This document shows positions 1 to 6,638 of a DNA stretch of 12,004 bases, one piece after another. The stretch's first letter is position 1. Each line of letters begins with the position of its first letter. A program made the position numbers and the translations under genes. The stretch spans positions 1-12,004 of the forward strand of contig CADBQT010000063.1 in NCBI GenBank assembly GCA_902796875.1, given 5' to 3'. The DNA is from an uncultured Eubacteriales bacterium (GTDB taxonomy: Bacteria; Bacillota; Clostridia; Peptostreptococcales; Anaerovoracaceae). Below the pieces are notes generated by a model. It did not search any database. It was not told the DNA's origin and worked only from the letters and a program-made list of their open reading frames with translations.

Positions 1-2112
1 CACGCCAGAACGGCCAAGGAATTCATCCTCTACAGAGCGGAGCGTACCCGTGTGAGAGAGATGAACACCCGTCTCATGAAGATCTACGAGGATCTCACCT
101 TCAAGGAAGCCAAGGATAACGATACCAAGCGGGAAAACGCCAATATCGACGGCGATACGGCCATGGGCACCATGCTCAAGTACGGTTCCGAAGGCGCCAA
201 GATCTTCGACGACATGTTCGTCCTCAAGCCGGAGCACTCCCAGGCTCATAAGGATGGAGACATCCACATCCACGACCTGGATTTCCTGACCCTGACCACC
301 ACCTGCTGTCAGATCGACATCGAAAAACTGTTCAAAGACGGGTTTTCCACCGGTCACGGCCACCTGAGAGAGCCTAACGACATCCAGAGCTACTCGGCCC
401 TGGCCTGCATCGCCATCCAGTCCAACCAGAACGACCAGCATGGCGGCCAGAGCATCCCCGACTTCGATTACGGCATGGCCAACGGCGTGGTCAAGACCTA
501 CAGGAAGCTGTACTGGACCAACCTGGGCAAAATGCTCAACCTTCTCTTCGACATCGAGGACGGCGTCGAGCGTATGAAGGATATCGGGGCCAGGATCAGG
601 GAAGAACACGGCATCTGGCCCATCATTGCCGATGACAATGGATACAGAGAACTGGAAAAGGAACACCTGGCCAAGATCATCGACGAGAAATACATCGAAC
701 GTCTCCAGAAGAAGTCCACCGCCTACGCCCTGAAGGAAGTGGATCGGGCCACCTATCAGGCCATGGAAGCGTTCATCCACAATCTGAACACCATGCACTC
801 CCGTGCGGGAGCTCAGGTGCCTTTCTCCTCCATCAACTTCGGAACGGACACCACGCCGGAAGGCCGGATGATCATCAAGAACATCCTTCTGTCCATCGAA
901 GCGGGACTGGGCCACGGAGAGACGGCCATCTTCCCGGTGGCCATCTTCAAGGTCAAGGAAGGCATCAACTACAATCCTGAGGATCCCAACTACGATATGT
1001 TCCAGCTGGCCATGAAGGTCTCCGCCAAGCGGCTGTTCCCCAACTTTGCCTTTATCGACGCGCCCTTCAACCTGCGCTACTACAAGGAAGGGGACCCCAA
1101 CACGGAGGTCGCTTACATGGGATGCCGGACCCGGGTCATCGGAAACGTCCACGATCCTTCCAGAGAAGTGGTGGGCGGCCGAGGAAACCTGAGTTTCACC
1201 TCCATCAACCTGCCCAGGATCGCCATCAAATCCCACGGCGACGTGGAATGGTTCTTCGAGGAACTGGAGAGAAAGGCCCGTCTGGCCATGGATCAGCTCA
1301 TGGAGCGGTATAAGATCCAGGCGGCCAAGAAGGTCAAGAACTTCCCCTTCCTCATGGGACAGGGCGTATGGATCGACTCGGATCAGCTGGGTGAAGAGGA
1401 CACGGTAGCGGAAGTGCTGAAGCACGGGACCCTGTCCGTAGGCTACATCGGCCTGGCGGAAGCCCTGAAGGCCCTCATCGGTGCCCATCACGGGGAGACG
1501 GATGAAGCCCAGACCCTGGGTCTTGAGATCGTCGGATTCCTGAGAAAGCTCATGGACGATGAGAGCAAGAAGACCGGCTTCAACTACACACTGCTGGCCA
1601 CCCCGGCAGAAGGTCTTTCCGGACGGTTCGTCCGCATCGACCGGGCCAAGTACGGGGTCATCGAAGGGGTCACGGATCGGGATTACTACACCAACTCCTT
1701 CCACATCCCGGTGTACTACAACATCAGTGCCTTCGACAAGATCAAGAGGGAGGCGCCCTATCACAACCTGAGCAACGCCGGCCACATCAGCTATGTGGAG
1801 ATGGACGGAGATCCCACCAAGAATCTGGAGGCCTTCGAGCAGGTCGTTCGGTGCATGAAAGAAAGCGGCATCGGCTACGGCAGCATCAATCACCCGGTGG
1901 ACCGGGACCCGGTCTGCGGATACACGGGGATCATCGACAACCAGTGCCCCTGCTGCGGCCGGACGGAAGACGACGGAGACCCGGGATTCGAACGGATCCG
2001 CCGGATCACCGGATATCTGGTAGGGACTATGGATAAGTGGAACGACGCCAAGACCGCCGAAGAAAAGGATCGGGTCAAGCACGCCATCGGTTCCGGAATG
2101 GAGAGCCTGTAA
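1..2112 (+). CDS. nrdD: Anaerobic (class III) ribonucleoside-triphosphate reductase NrdD, 5' end outside window
   Basis: Glycyl-radical enzyme that reduces ribonucleoside triphosphates to deoxynucleotides without oxygen in the cytoplasm. The frame is open from base 1, and its first residues (AKEFILYRAERTR) look like the end of the N-terminal ATP-cone region. The gene therefore begins upstream, and the GTG at 52 and ATG at 61 are internal codons. 703 residues are visible. Visible signatures are the TTCC cysteine pair near 300-308, the active-site Cys in MGCRT (1123-1125), the GGRGNLSFTSINLPR segment (about 1174-1218), a C-terminal cysteine cluster (1915-1956) that should bind zinc, and the radical-loop RITGYLVGT with the likely radical Gly at 2011-2013. 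The zinc cluster is slightly atypical: the place expected for the first Cys of CxxC holds Asp (1906-1908), while the second half reads CPCC. The stop overlaps the proposed nrdG start by one base, so the two are probably translationally coupled. Identity is very secure. Confidence 0.97.
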   Translation, partial: HARTAKEFILYRAERTRVREMNTRLMKIYEDLTFKEAKDNDTKRENANIDGDTAMGTMLKYGSEGAKIFDDMFVLKPEHSQAHKDGDIHIHDLDFLTLTTTCCQIDIEKLFKDGFSTGHGHLREPNDIQSYSALACIAIQSNQNDQHGGQSIPDFDYGMANGVVKTYRKLYWTNLGKMLNLLFDIEDGVERMKDIGARIREEHGIWPIIADDNGYRELEKEHLAKIIDEKYIERLQKKSTAYALKEVDRATYQAMEAFIHNLNTMHSRAGAQVPFSSINFGTDTTPEGRMIIKNILLSIEAGLGHGETAIFPVAIFKVKEGINYNPEDPNYDMFQLAMKVSAKRLFPNFAFIDAPFNLRYYKEGDPNTEVAYMGCRTRVIGNVHDPSREVVGGRGNLSFTSINLPRIAIKSHGDVEWFFEELERKARLAMDQLMERYKIQAAKKVKNFPFLMGQGVWIDSDQLGEEDTVAEVLKHGTLSVGYIGLAEALKALIGAHHGETDEAQTLGLEIVGFLRKLMDDESKKTGFNYTLLATPAEGLSGRFVRIDRAKYGVIEGVTDRDYYTNSFHIPVYYNISAFDKIKREAPYHNLSNAGHISYVEMDGDPTKNLEAFEQVVRCMKESGIGYGSINHPVDRDPVCGYTGIIDNQCPCCGRTEDDGDPGFERIRRITGYLVGTMDKWNDAKTAEEKDRVKHAIGSGMESL

Positions 2113-2636
2113 TGCCGGAGGAAAACGGAGAGATCACCATGAGGATCGCCGGAATCGTGCGGGAATCCATCGTGGACGGCCCGGGGATCCGGTTCGCCGT
2201 GTTCTGTCAGGGGTGTCCTCACCACTGCCGTGGCTGTCACAACCCGGAGACCCACGATTTCCAGGGAGGCGAGGACGTCTCCATCCATAGGATCCTGGAA
2301 GAGATCGATAAAAACCCCCTTCTCAAGGGGGTTACCTTTTCCGGGGGAGAGCCACTGTGCCAGACCCCTGCCTTTGCGGCCCTGGCAGAAGAAGTGAAGA
2401 AACGGGGCCTGACCATTACCCTGTTCACCGGATACACCCTGGAGCAGCTGGTGGAGATGGCAAAAGGGGATCCGGACCTTCGCAGGATCATGCGGTGCAC
2501 CGACCTTCTCATCGACGGGCCCTACATCGAAAGGGAGCGGGATCTGACCCTCCAGTTCCGGGGGAGCCGGAACCAGCGGCTCATCGATCTTCCAAAGACC
2601 AGAGAGCAGGGAAGGATCGTATTCTGGAAGGAATAA
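2112..2636 (+). CDS. nrdG: Anaerobic ribonucleotide reductase activating protein NrdG (radical SAM)
   Basis: Radical SAM activase that installs the glycyl radical on NrdD, using S-adenosylmethionine and a 4Fe-4S cluster. The cluster motif CxxxCxxC is seen as CPHHCRGC (residues 35-42 from the start given), preceded by the family pattern SIVDGPGIR. It is followed by the SGGEP motif (about residues 77-81), which binds SAM. The length of 174 residues fits the family. Start choice: the ATG at 2112 overlaps the nrdD stop (TAATG) and has GGAG at 2100-2103. A second ATG at 2139 gives a 165-residue protein beginning MRIAGIV, which resembles the usual family N-terminus and also has GGAG at good spacing (2127-2130). 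Both are plausible, and the stop is certain. The gene is directly downstream of its substrate enzyme. No clear terminator follows it before the rpmB promoter. A strong hairpin lies inside the gene at 2313-2333. Confidence 0.95.
   Translation: MPEENGEITMRIAGIVRESIVDGPGIRFAVFCQGCPHHCRGCHNPETHDFQGGEDVSIHRILEEIDKNPLLKGVTFSGGEPLCQTPAFAALAEEVKKRGLTITLFTGYTLEQLVEMAKGDPDLRRIMRCTDLLIDGPYIERERDLTLQFRGSRNQRLIDLPKTREQGRIVFWKE
2313..2333. other. Strong inverted repeat inside nrdG, terminator-like on the minus strand
   Basis: AACCCCCTT (2313-2321), loop CTC, AAGGGGGTT (2325-2333): a perfect 9-bp stem with a 3-base loop inside the coding sequence. Read on the minus strand the second arm ends in a run of five T's, like an intrinsic terminator. 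On the plus strand it is followed only by ACCTTTT. It encodes the conserved stretch KNPLLKGVTF, so it may be a by-product of codon choice. Confidence 0.5.
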
Positions 2637-2655
2637 AGGATTCGGGAAATAGTAC

Positions 2656-2684
2656 TTGTCATGGCCTTTTGCCTGTGCTATAAT
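2656..2684 (+). promoter_or_regulatory. Promoter of rpmB
   Basis: TTGTCA at 2656-2661 and TATAAT at 2679-2684 are separated by exactly 17 bases, a near-consensus sigma-A type promoter. Transcription should start near 2691, leaving a leader of about 95 bases before rpmB. It lies 19 bases after the nrdG stop, with no clear terminator between. Confidence 0.85.
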
Positions 2685-2699
2685 ACCCAATGTTCGATT

Positions 2700-2724
2700 G
2701 CCCGGCTGATGTGGACAGCCCGGT
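2700..2724 (+). promoter_or_regulatory. Hairpin in the rpmB leader, possible ribosomal-protein leader structure
   Basis: GGCTG (2704-2708) pairs with CAGCC (2716-2720) around a 7-base loop. CC 2701-2702 pairs with GG 2722-2723 across a single C-C mismatch. It lies within the first bases of the predicted transcript and about 60 bases before the rpmB start. Ribosomal protein genes often carry autoregulatory leaders, but I cannot match this to a known class. The stem is modest and could be chance. Confidence 0.3.
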
Positions 2725-2785
2725 GCGAAATCAGAGAGAATCATGCGAAAAGCATTGAAATACCCAGTGCAAGGAGGTGCGGCAG

Positions 2786-2980
2786 ATGTCAAGAAAATGT
2801 GAGATTTGTGGTAAAGGACAGGTCTCCGGGAACAACGTATCCCACTCGAACAGACACACGAGAAGAAAGTGGAATGCGAACATCCAGACGGTGAGAATCG
2901 AAGAGGACGGCAAAGTGCGTAAGGCCAAGGTCTGTACCCGTTGTCTGAGATCCGGGAAAGTCACCCGCGCCATCGGCTGA
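2786..2980 (+). CDS. rpmB: 50S ribosomal protein L28 (bL28), zinc-binding form
   Basis: Structural protein of the large ribosomal subunit, 64 residues, normal for the family. It begins MSRKCEICGKG and contains the conserved VSHSNRHTRRKW segment (residues 18-29). Four cysteines (5, 8, 50, 53) in two CxxC pairs mark the zinc-ribbon version of L28. In some bacteria this form is replaced by a cysteine-free paralogue under zinc starvation; no second copy is in this window. The ATG at 2786 is chosen because AGGAGG at 2772-2777 sits 8 bases upstream; an in-frame GTG at 2777 lies inside that ribosome binding site. It forms a monocistronic unit between a consensus promoter and an intrinsic terminator. 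In many Firmicutes it stands next to the Asp23/Gls24 gene, as here. Confidence 0.97.
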   Translation: MSRKCEICGKGQVSGNNVSHSNRHTRRKWNANIQTVRIEEDGKVRKAKVCTRCLRSGKVTRAIG

Positions 2981-2990
2981 TCGAGACTTG

Positions 2991-3018
2991 AAAGAGGCTG
3001 TCAGGCAGTCTCTTTTTT
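2991..3018 (+). terminator. Intrinsic terminator after rpmB
   Basis: AAAGAGGCTG (2991-3000), loop TCAGG, CAGTCTCTTT (3006-3015) form a 10-bp stem with one G-U pair. A T-rich tract follows immediately (T's continue to 3018, then CTT). It begins 10 bases after the rpmB stop. Confidence 0.88.
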
Positions 3019-3019
3019 C

Positions 3020-3047
3020 TTGCAAAAAAGGGGTTTTGTGGTATCAT
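3020..3047 (+). promoter_or_regulatory. Promoter of the Asp23/Gls24-recG unit
   Basis: TTGCAA at 3020-3025 and TATCAT at 3042-3047 are 16 bases apart. A TG at 3039-3040 gives an extended -10 (TGGTATCAT). The expected start of transcription, about 7 bases after the -10, falls on or next to the ATG at 3054. The -35 begins at the edge of the T tract of the rpmB terminator. Confidence 0.65.
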
Positions 3048-3053
3048 AAGCCT

Positions 3054-3455
3054 ATGTTTGAACTGAAGACCGATTGGGGAGAAATACGTTTTTCCAGAAA
3101 CGTCATCTACCGCATCGTCACAGGCGCAGTGGAGAGCTGCCGGGGCGATGCCACCATTATGAACTACAAGGGGAAGAAGCAGAGAAGATTCCCCGGATTC
3201 TTTTCACGGCTGACCCCCAAAAGCGTGGAATCGGGGGATATCCAGCTGGAGGAAACGCCGGAAGGGCTTAAGATCACCGTCTATGTGGTCATCCGTTTCG
3301 GCGCCAGCCTGAGAAAGACCGTGGAGCAGATCATCACCGGGATCTACGAAGGGGCCGAGGAGGTCCTCGACCTTAAACTGTCCAAGGTCACCGTGGTGGT
3401 CACCGGTACCGCGTCCAGGGATATCGCCAGAAGACATCTGGTGTTCTCCCGATAA
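3054..3455 (+). CDS. Asp23/Gls24 family envelope stress response protein (YloU-like)
   Basis: 133-residue small cytoplasmic protein of the Asp23/Gls24 (DUF322) family. Members in Gram-positive bacteria are abundant and linked to the cell envelope or alkaline stress; the molecular activity is not well defined. Visible features are the N-terminal WGEIRFSRNVIYRIVTGAVES block (about residues 8-28), a basic middle segment (MNYKGKKQRRFPGFF), and the C-terminal VYVVIRFGASL...VEQIITGIYE pattern typical of the family. The identification also rests on its place between rpmB and recG, the same as yloU in Bacillus subtilis. The ATG at 3054 is chosen because the upstream in-frame extension runs through a promoter and a terminator. 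There is no ribosome binding site at normal distance (AAGGGG at 3028-3033 is about 20 bases away), which fits a leaderless message. recG follows after 17 bases. Confidence 0.82.
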   Translation: MFELKTDWGEIRFSRNVIYRIVTGAVESCRGDATIMNYKGKKQRRFPGFFSRLTPKSVESGDIQLEETPEGLKITVYVVIRFGASLRKTVEQIITGIYEGAEEVLDLKLSKVTVVVTGTASRDIARRHLVFSR

Positions 3456-3472
3456 GTGCAAAGGCGGACCTC

Positions 3473-5527
3473 ATGCAACCAAGCGATCCCGTCCAGACCC
3501 TCCGGGGGCTCGGCCCGAAAAAAGCGGAGGCGCTGACCAATCTGAATATCACCACTTTGGATGATCTGATGCATCACTTTCCCCGGACCTATCAGGACCG
3601 GAGAGAGGTGAAGCCCATCGCCCAGATGGGCCCCGATGAGACGGGCCTTATCGTTGCCCGGGTCATTCGCTCCAGAACCAACTACTATCGGGGGAGAGGC
3701 AAACAGTCTCTCCGTCTTGATATTGCCGACGAATCCGGGGGCATGCAGATCCTGTTCTTTCAGGCCAGATACCTGCTTAAGTACTTTCAGGAGGGGGAGG
3801 AGTACGCCTTCTTCGGGAAAGTCACTCAGGGCAGATACGGCCTTCAGATGGTCCATCCGGAGTTCTGCCCGGCGGCGGACCGGGAGGAGGGGATCGTTCC
3901 CATCTACCCCCTGACCCAGGGGATCACCCAAAGGGACATGCTCAACTGGCAGAAGGCCATCCGGTCCCTCTACGGGCAGATAGAGGATCACCTGCCGGAG
4001 GATCTTCGGGAGAAGAACGGCCTTCTGGGCCTTGCCCAGGCTCTGGAGGAGATCCATTTCCCTCAAGGGGGAGAGACCTTCGTAAAAGCCCGCTCCCGGC
4101 TGATCTTCGACGAGTTTTTCCTCCTTCAGACCGGGATCATGACCATTCGTTCAAAGACCGGCGCCCGCAAAGGGGCAGCCTTCGAGCGGACCGATGCAGC
4201 GGAGGAATACATCTCCGCCTTGCCCTTTGCCCTGACTTTCGCCCAGAGACGGTGCGCCGATGAGATCCTGGCCGATCTGGCCGGGGAACGGGTGATGAAC
4301 CGTCTGGTCCAGGGAGACGTGGGCTCAGGCAAGACCGCCGTGGCGGAGATCGCCATCTACGCGGCGGTGAGAAGCGGATATCAAGCGGTGATGATGGCTC
4401 CCACGGAGATTCTGGCCCGCCAGCATTACGACGGGATCTCCCGTGCCTTTGCGCCCTTCGGGATCAGGGTGGGATTCCTCTCCGGATCATGCGGCGCAGC
4501 GGAAAAGCGGCAGATCCTGGAGGACCTGGCCAGTGGAGACATCCAGGTCCTGGTGGGCACCCACGCCCTGATCCAGCCGGAAGTACAGTTCTCCCGGCTG
4601 GGTCTTGTGATCACTGATGAGCAGCACCGGTTCGGCGTGGATCAGCGGATCCGTCTCCAGCAGAAGGGGGAGGACCCCAACATCCTGGTCATGACGGCGA
4701 CCCCCATCCCGCGGACTCTGGCGGTGATCCTCTACGGGGATCTGGATATTTCCGTCATCGACGAGATGCCTCCGGGGAGAAAGCCGGTGAAGACCTACGC
4801 CCTGGACGTCTCCCAGCGGGAAAAGTGCTATGAATTCGTGGAAAAGGAGCTGGCCGCGGGCCATCAGGCCTATGTGGTCACTCCGCTTATCGATACTTCC
4901 GATGCCCTGGAGATCCGTTCGGCCCAGGAGACGGCGGAGGAGCTGAAAGAGAGATTTTCCGGCGCCGGCCCCCACGGAGCATATCGGGTGGGGCTCCTCC
5001 ACGGGAGCATGAAGACTTCGGAGAAAGATCAGGTGATGGAAGCCTTTGGACGGGGAGACATCGATCTTCTGGTGGCCACCGTGGTCATCGAAGTAGGGAT
5101 CAACGTGCCCACCGCCACCGTGATGGTCATCGAAAATTCCGAGCGGTTCGGACTGGCCCAGATGCACCAGCTGAGAGGCCGGGTCGGACGGGGAGACCGC
5201 CAGTCCTGGTGCTTCCTCATCCGGGACGGGGGCGGAGAGATCGCCGAGGAGCGGGCCGCCATCATGGCGTCCTCCTCCGACGGATTTGCCATCGCCGAAG
5301 AAGACCTGAGACTGAGAGGCCCGGGAGACCTTTTCGGCACCCGGCAGCACGGGCTACCCGCCCTCCACATGGCGGATCTGGTCAGAAACCGGGACGTTTT
5401 AGCCATGGCCAGGGAAGAAGCCAAAGCCCTGACGGAAGCGGACCCGGCCCTGAGCCTGCCGGAGCACCGGCTTTTGAAGGAAAAGCTTGAGAATATGTTC
5501 GGCGAGGAACTGACCCTGGCGCTGTAG
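3473..5527 (+). CDS. recG: ATP-dependent DNA helicase RecG
   Basis: Double-stranded DNA translocase that remodels stalled replication forks and Holliday junctions. It is full length at 684 residues. The order is the N-terminal wedge/OB-fold domain (about residues 50-155), helicase domain 1 and helicase domain 2, with the RecG C-terminal region. Motifs: start VQTLRGLGPKKAEAL with its helix-hairpin-like loop; Walker A GDVGSGKT (281-288); DEQH (382-385); TATPIPRT (408-415); motif VI QLRGRVGR (566-573), followed by the RGPGDLFGTRQHG segment typical of RecG. The ribosome binding site is poor (AAGGCGG at 3461-3467), which may keep the level low in a message shared with the preceding gene. rsmD follows after 10 bases. 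In Bacillus subtilis yloV and two serine dehydratase genes separate yloU from recG; here nothing does. Confidence 0.98.
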   Translation: MQPSDPVQTLRGLGPKKAEALTNLNITTLDDLMHHFPRTYQDRREVKPIAQMGPDETGLIVARVIRSRTNYYRGRGKQSLRLDIADESGGMQILFFQARYLLKYFQEGEEYAFFGKVTQGRYGLQMVHPEFCPAADREEGIVPIYPLTQGITQRDMLNWQKAIRSLYGQIEDHLPEDLREKNGLLGLAQALEEIHFPQGGETFVKARSRLIFDEFFLLQTGIMTIRSKTGARKGAAFERTDAAEEYISALPFALTFAQRRCADEILADLAGERVMNRLVQGDVGSGKTAVAEIAIYAAVRSGYQAVMMAPTEILARQHYDGISRAFAPFGIRVGFLSGSCGAAEKRQILEDLASGDIQVLVGTHALIQPEVQFSRLGLVITDEQHRFGVDQRIRLQQKGEDPNILVMTATPIPRTLAVILYGDLDISVIDEMPPGRKPVKTYALDVSQREKCYEFVEKELAAGHQAYVVTPLIDTSDALEIRSAQETAEELKERFSGAGPHGAYRVGLLHGSMKTSEKDQVMEAFGRGDIDLLVATVVIEVGINVPTATVMVIENSERFGLAQMHQLRGRVGRGDRQSWCFLIRDGGGEIAEERAAIMASSSDGFAIAEEDLRLRGPGDLFGTRQHGLPALHMADLVRNRDVLAMAREEAKALTEADPALSLPEHRLLKEKLENMFGEELTLAL

Positions 5528-5537
5528 AGGAGGAATC

Positions 5538-6098
5538 ATGAGAGTCATCGCAGGAATCTACAAGGGAAGAAAACTCCGCTCTCCGGAGAACCACGACATC
5601 CGGCCCACCTCGGACAAGACCAAGGAGGCCATGTTCAGCATGCTCACGGGAAGAACGGAAGGGGCCCGGGTGCTGGACCTGTTCGCAGGAAGCGGGGCGC
5701 TGGGGATCGAGGCCTTAAGCCGAGGCGCAAAGGCATGTGTTTTCGTGGATTCCTCAAGGGCAGCTGTCCGCCTGATCAAGGAGAATCTGGCCGGCTGCGG
5801 CATCGGGGAGGAAGCGACGGTTAGGACCGGGGATTACCGAAGGGTCCTGGAGACCCTGGAGGGACCCTTCGACATCATTTTTATGGACCCGCCCTATGAT
5901 AAGGGGCTGGCCGAGGAGGCCTTTCGCCTGATCGATGAAGGAGAGCTTCTTGCTCCCGACGGGATCCTCATCGCCGAGCACGGAAAAAACGAAGATTATC
6001 CGGAAGAAATCCATGGATTATTCCGGGAAAAAGAGCGTCGATATGGCATATGCAAGTGTTCAATATATCGTTGCTATACGCCAGATGATATGGTATGA
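5538..6098 (+). CDS. rsmD: 16S rRNA (guanine(966)-N2)-methyltransferase RsmD
   Basis: SAM-dependent methyltransferase that modifies G966 (E. coli numbering) of 16S rRNA in the small subunit. The 186 residues match the family. The N-terminus MRVIAGIYKGRKL and the RPTSDKTKEAMFSML segment (22-36) are diagnostic. The SAM-binding motif I is DLFAGSGALGIEAL (47-60), and the catalytic DPPY is at 117-120. The start has GGAGG at 5529-5533, five bases upstream. It is co-directional with recG (10-base gap) and followed by coaD after 33 bases, the usual rsmD-coaD pair of bacteria. A promoter for coaD appears to be embedded in its last codons. Confidence 0.97.
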   Translation: MRVIAGIYKGRKLRSPENHDIRPTSDKTKEAMFSMLTGRTEGARVLDLFAGSGALGIEALSRGAKACVFVDSSRAAVRLIKENLAGCGIGEEATVRTGDYRRVLETLEGPFDIIFMDPPYDKGLAEEAFRLIDEGELLAPDGILIAEHGKNEDYPEEIHGLFREKERRYGICKCSIYRCYTPDDMV

Positions 6099-6099
6099 T
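6071..6099 (+). promoter_or_regulatory. Candidate internal promoter for coaD at the end of rsmD
   Basis: TTGCTA at 6071-6076 and TATGAT at 6094-6099 are separated by 17 bases, with TG at 6091-6092 giving an extended -10. It overlaps the end of rsmD, and the local sequence is conspicuously AT-rich for this window. The predicted start is near 6106, about 26 bases before the coaD ATG. Confidence 0.55.
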
Positions 6100-6131
6100 A
6101 GACTACAGATTGTGGGAGGAAGAATCCGAGC

Positions 6132-6614
6132 ATGGAGATAAAAGCACTGTATACAGGCTCTTTTGATCCTTTGACCTGCGGCCACATGAACATCATCACC
6201 AGGGCCGCCAGACTGTACGATGAACTGACGGTCGGGATCATTTCCAATCCGGCCAAAAAGGCCATGTTCACCGTCGAAGAGAGGGTCGACATGGTCTCCG
6301 AGGTGCTTAATGGACTGGAAAACGTGAAGGTAGGTCATTTTTCCGGACTTCTGGCTGACTACGTCAATGCCAACGGCTTCAATGTCGTGGTGAGAGGACT
6401 GAGAGCCACCATGGACTTCGAGTACGAGCTCCAGATGGCCCATATGAACGCCCGGCTGTTCCACGAAGACGTGGAGACGGTATTTCTGATGACGGACCCC
6501 AAATACTCCTTCATCAGTTCCAGCATGGTCAAGGAAGTCCACTCACTCAGGGGAAGTATAGACGGCCTCGTCCCCGACGTCATTCTTCGGCGTATGGACG
6601 CGGTCAGGAAATAA
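6132..6614 (+). CDS. coaD: Pantetheine-phosphate adenylyltransferase (CoaD)
   Basis: Transfers AMP from ATP to 4'-phosphopantetheine to give dephospho-CoA, the fourth step of coenzyme A synthesis from pantothenate; cytoplasmic hexamer in the family. It is full length at 160 residues. Motifs: N-terminal YTGSFDPLTCGHMNII with the nucleotidyltransferase TxGH (15-18), VVRGLR (86-91), and the YSFISSSMVKEV segment (125-136) near the C-terminus that completes the ATP site. The residue before GH is Cys where Asn is more usual; this does not break the TxGH motif. GGAGG at 6115-6119 is 12 bases from the ATG, a little long. It is followed after 24 bases by the coiled-coil gene, with its own GGAGG site. 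Confidence 0.97.
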   Translation: MEIKALYTGSFDPLTCGHMNIITRAARLYDELTVGIISNPAKKAMFTVEERVDMVSEVLNGLENVKVGHFSGLLADYVNANGFNVVVRGLRATMDFEYELQMAHMNARLFHEDVETVFLMTDPKYSFISSSMVKEVHSLRGSIDGLVPDVILRRMDAVRK

Positions 6615-6638
6615 AAATGTGTTAAACGGGAGGATATC

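Noticed and set aside
1890..2792. 300-codon open frame on the minus strand opposite nrdD and nrdG
   Set aside because: It overlaps two certain genes and the rpmB promoter, and its translation has no family-like features.
2988..3053. Upstream in-frame extension of the Asp23/Gls24 gene
   Set aside because: It would be encoded by the rpmB terminator and the promoter itself, and the family's N-terminal block begins just after 3054.
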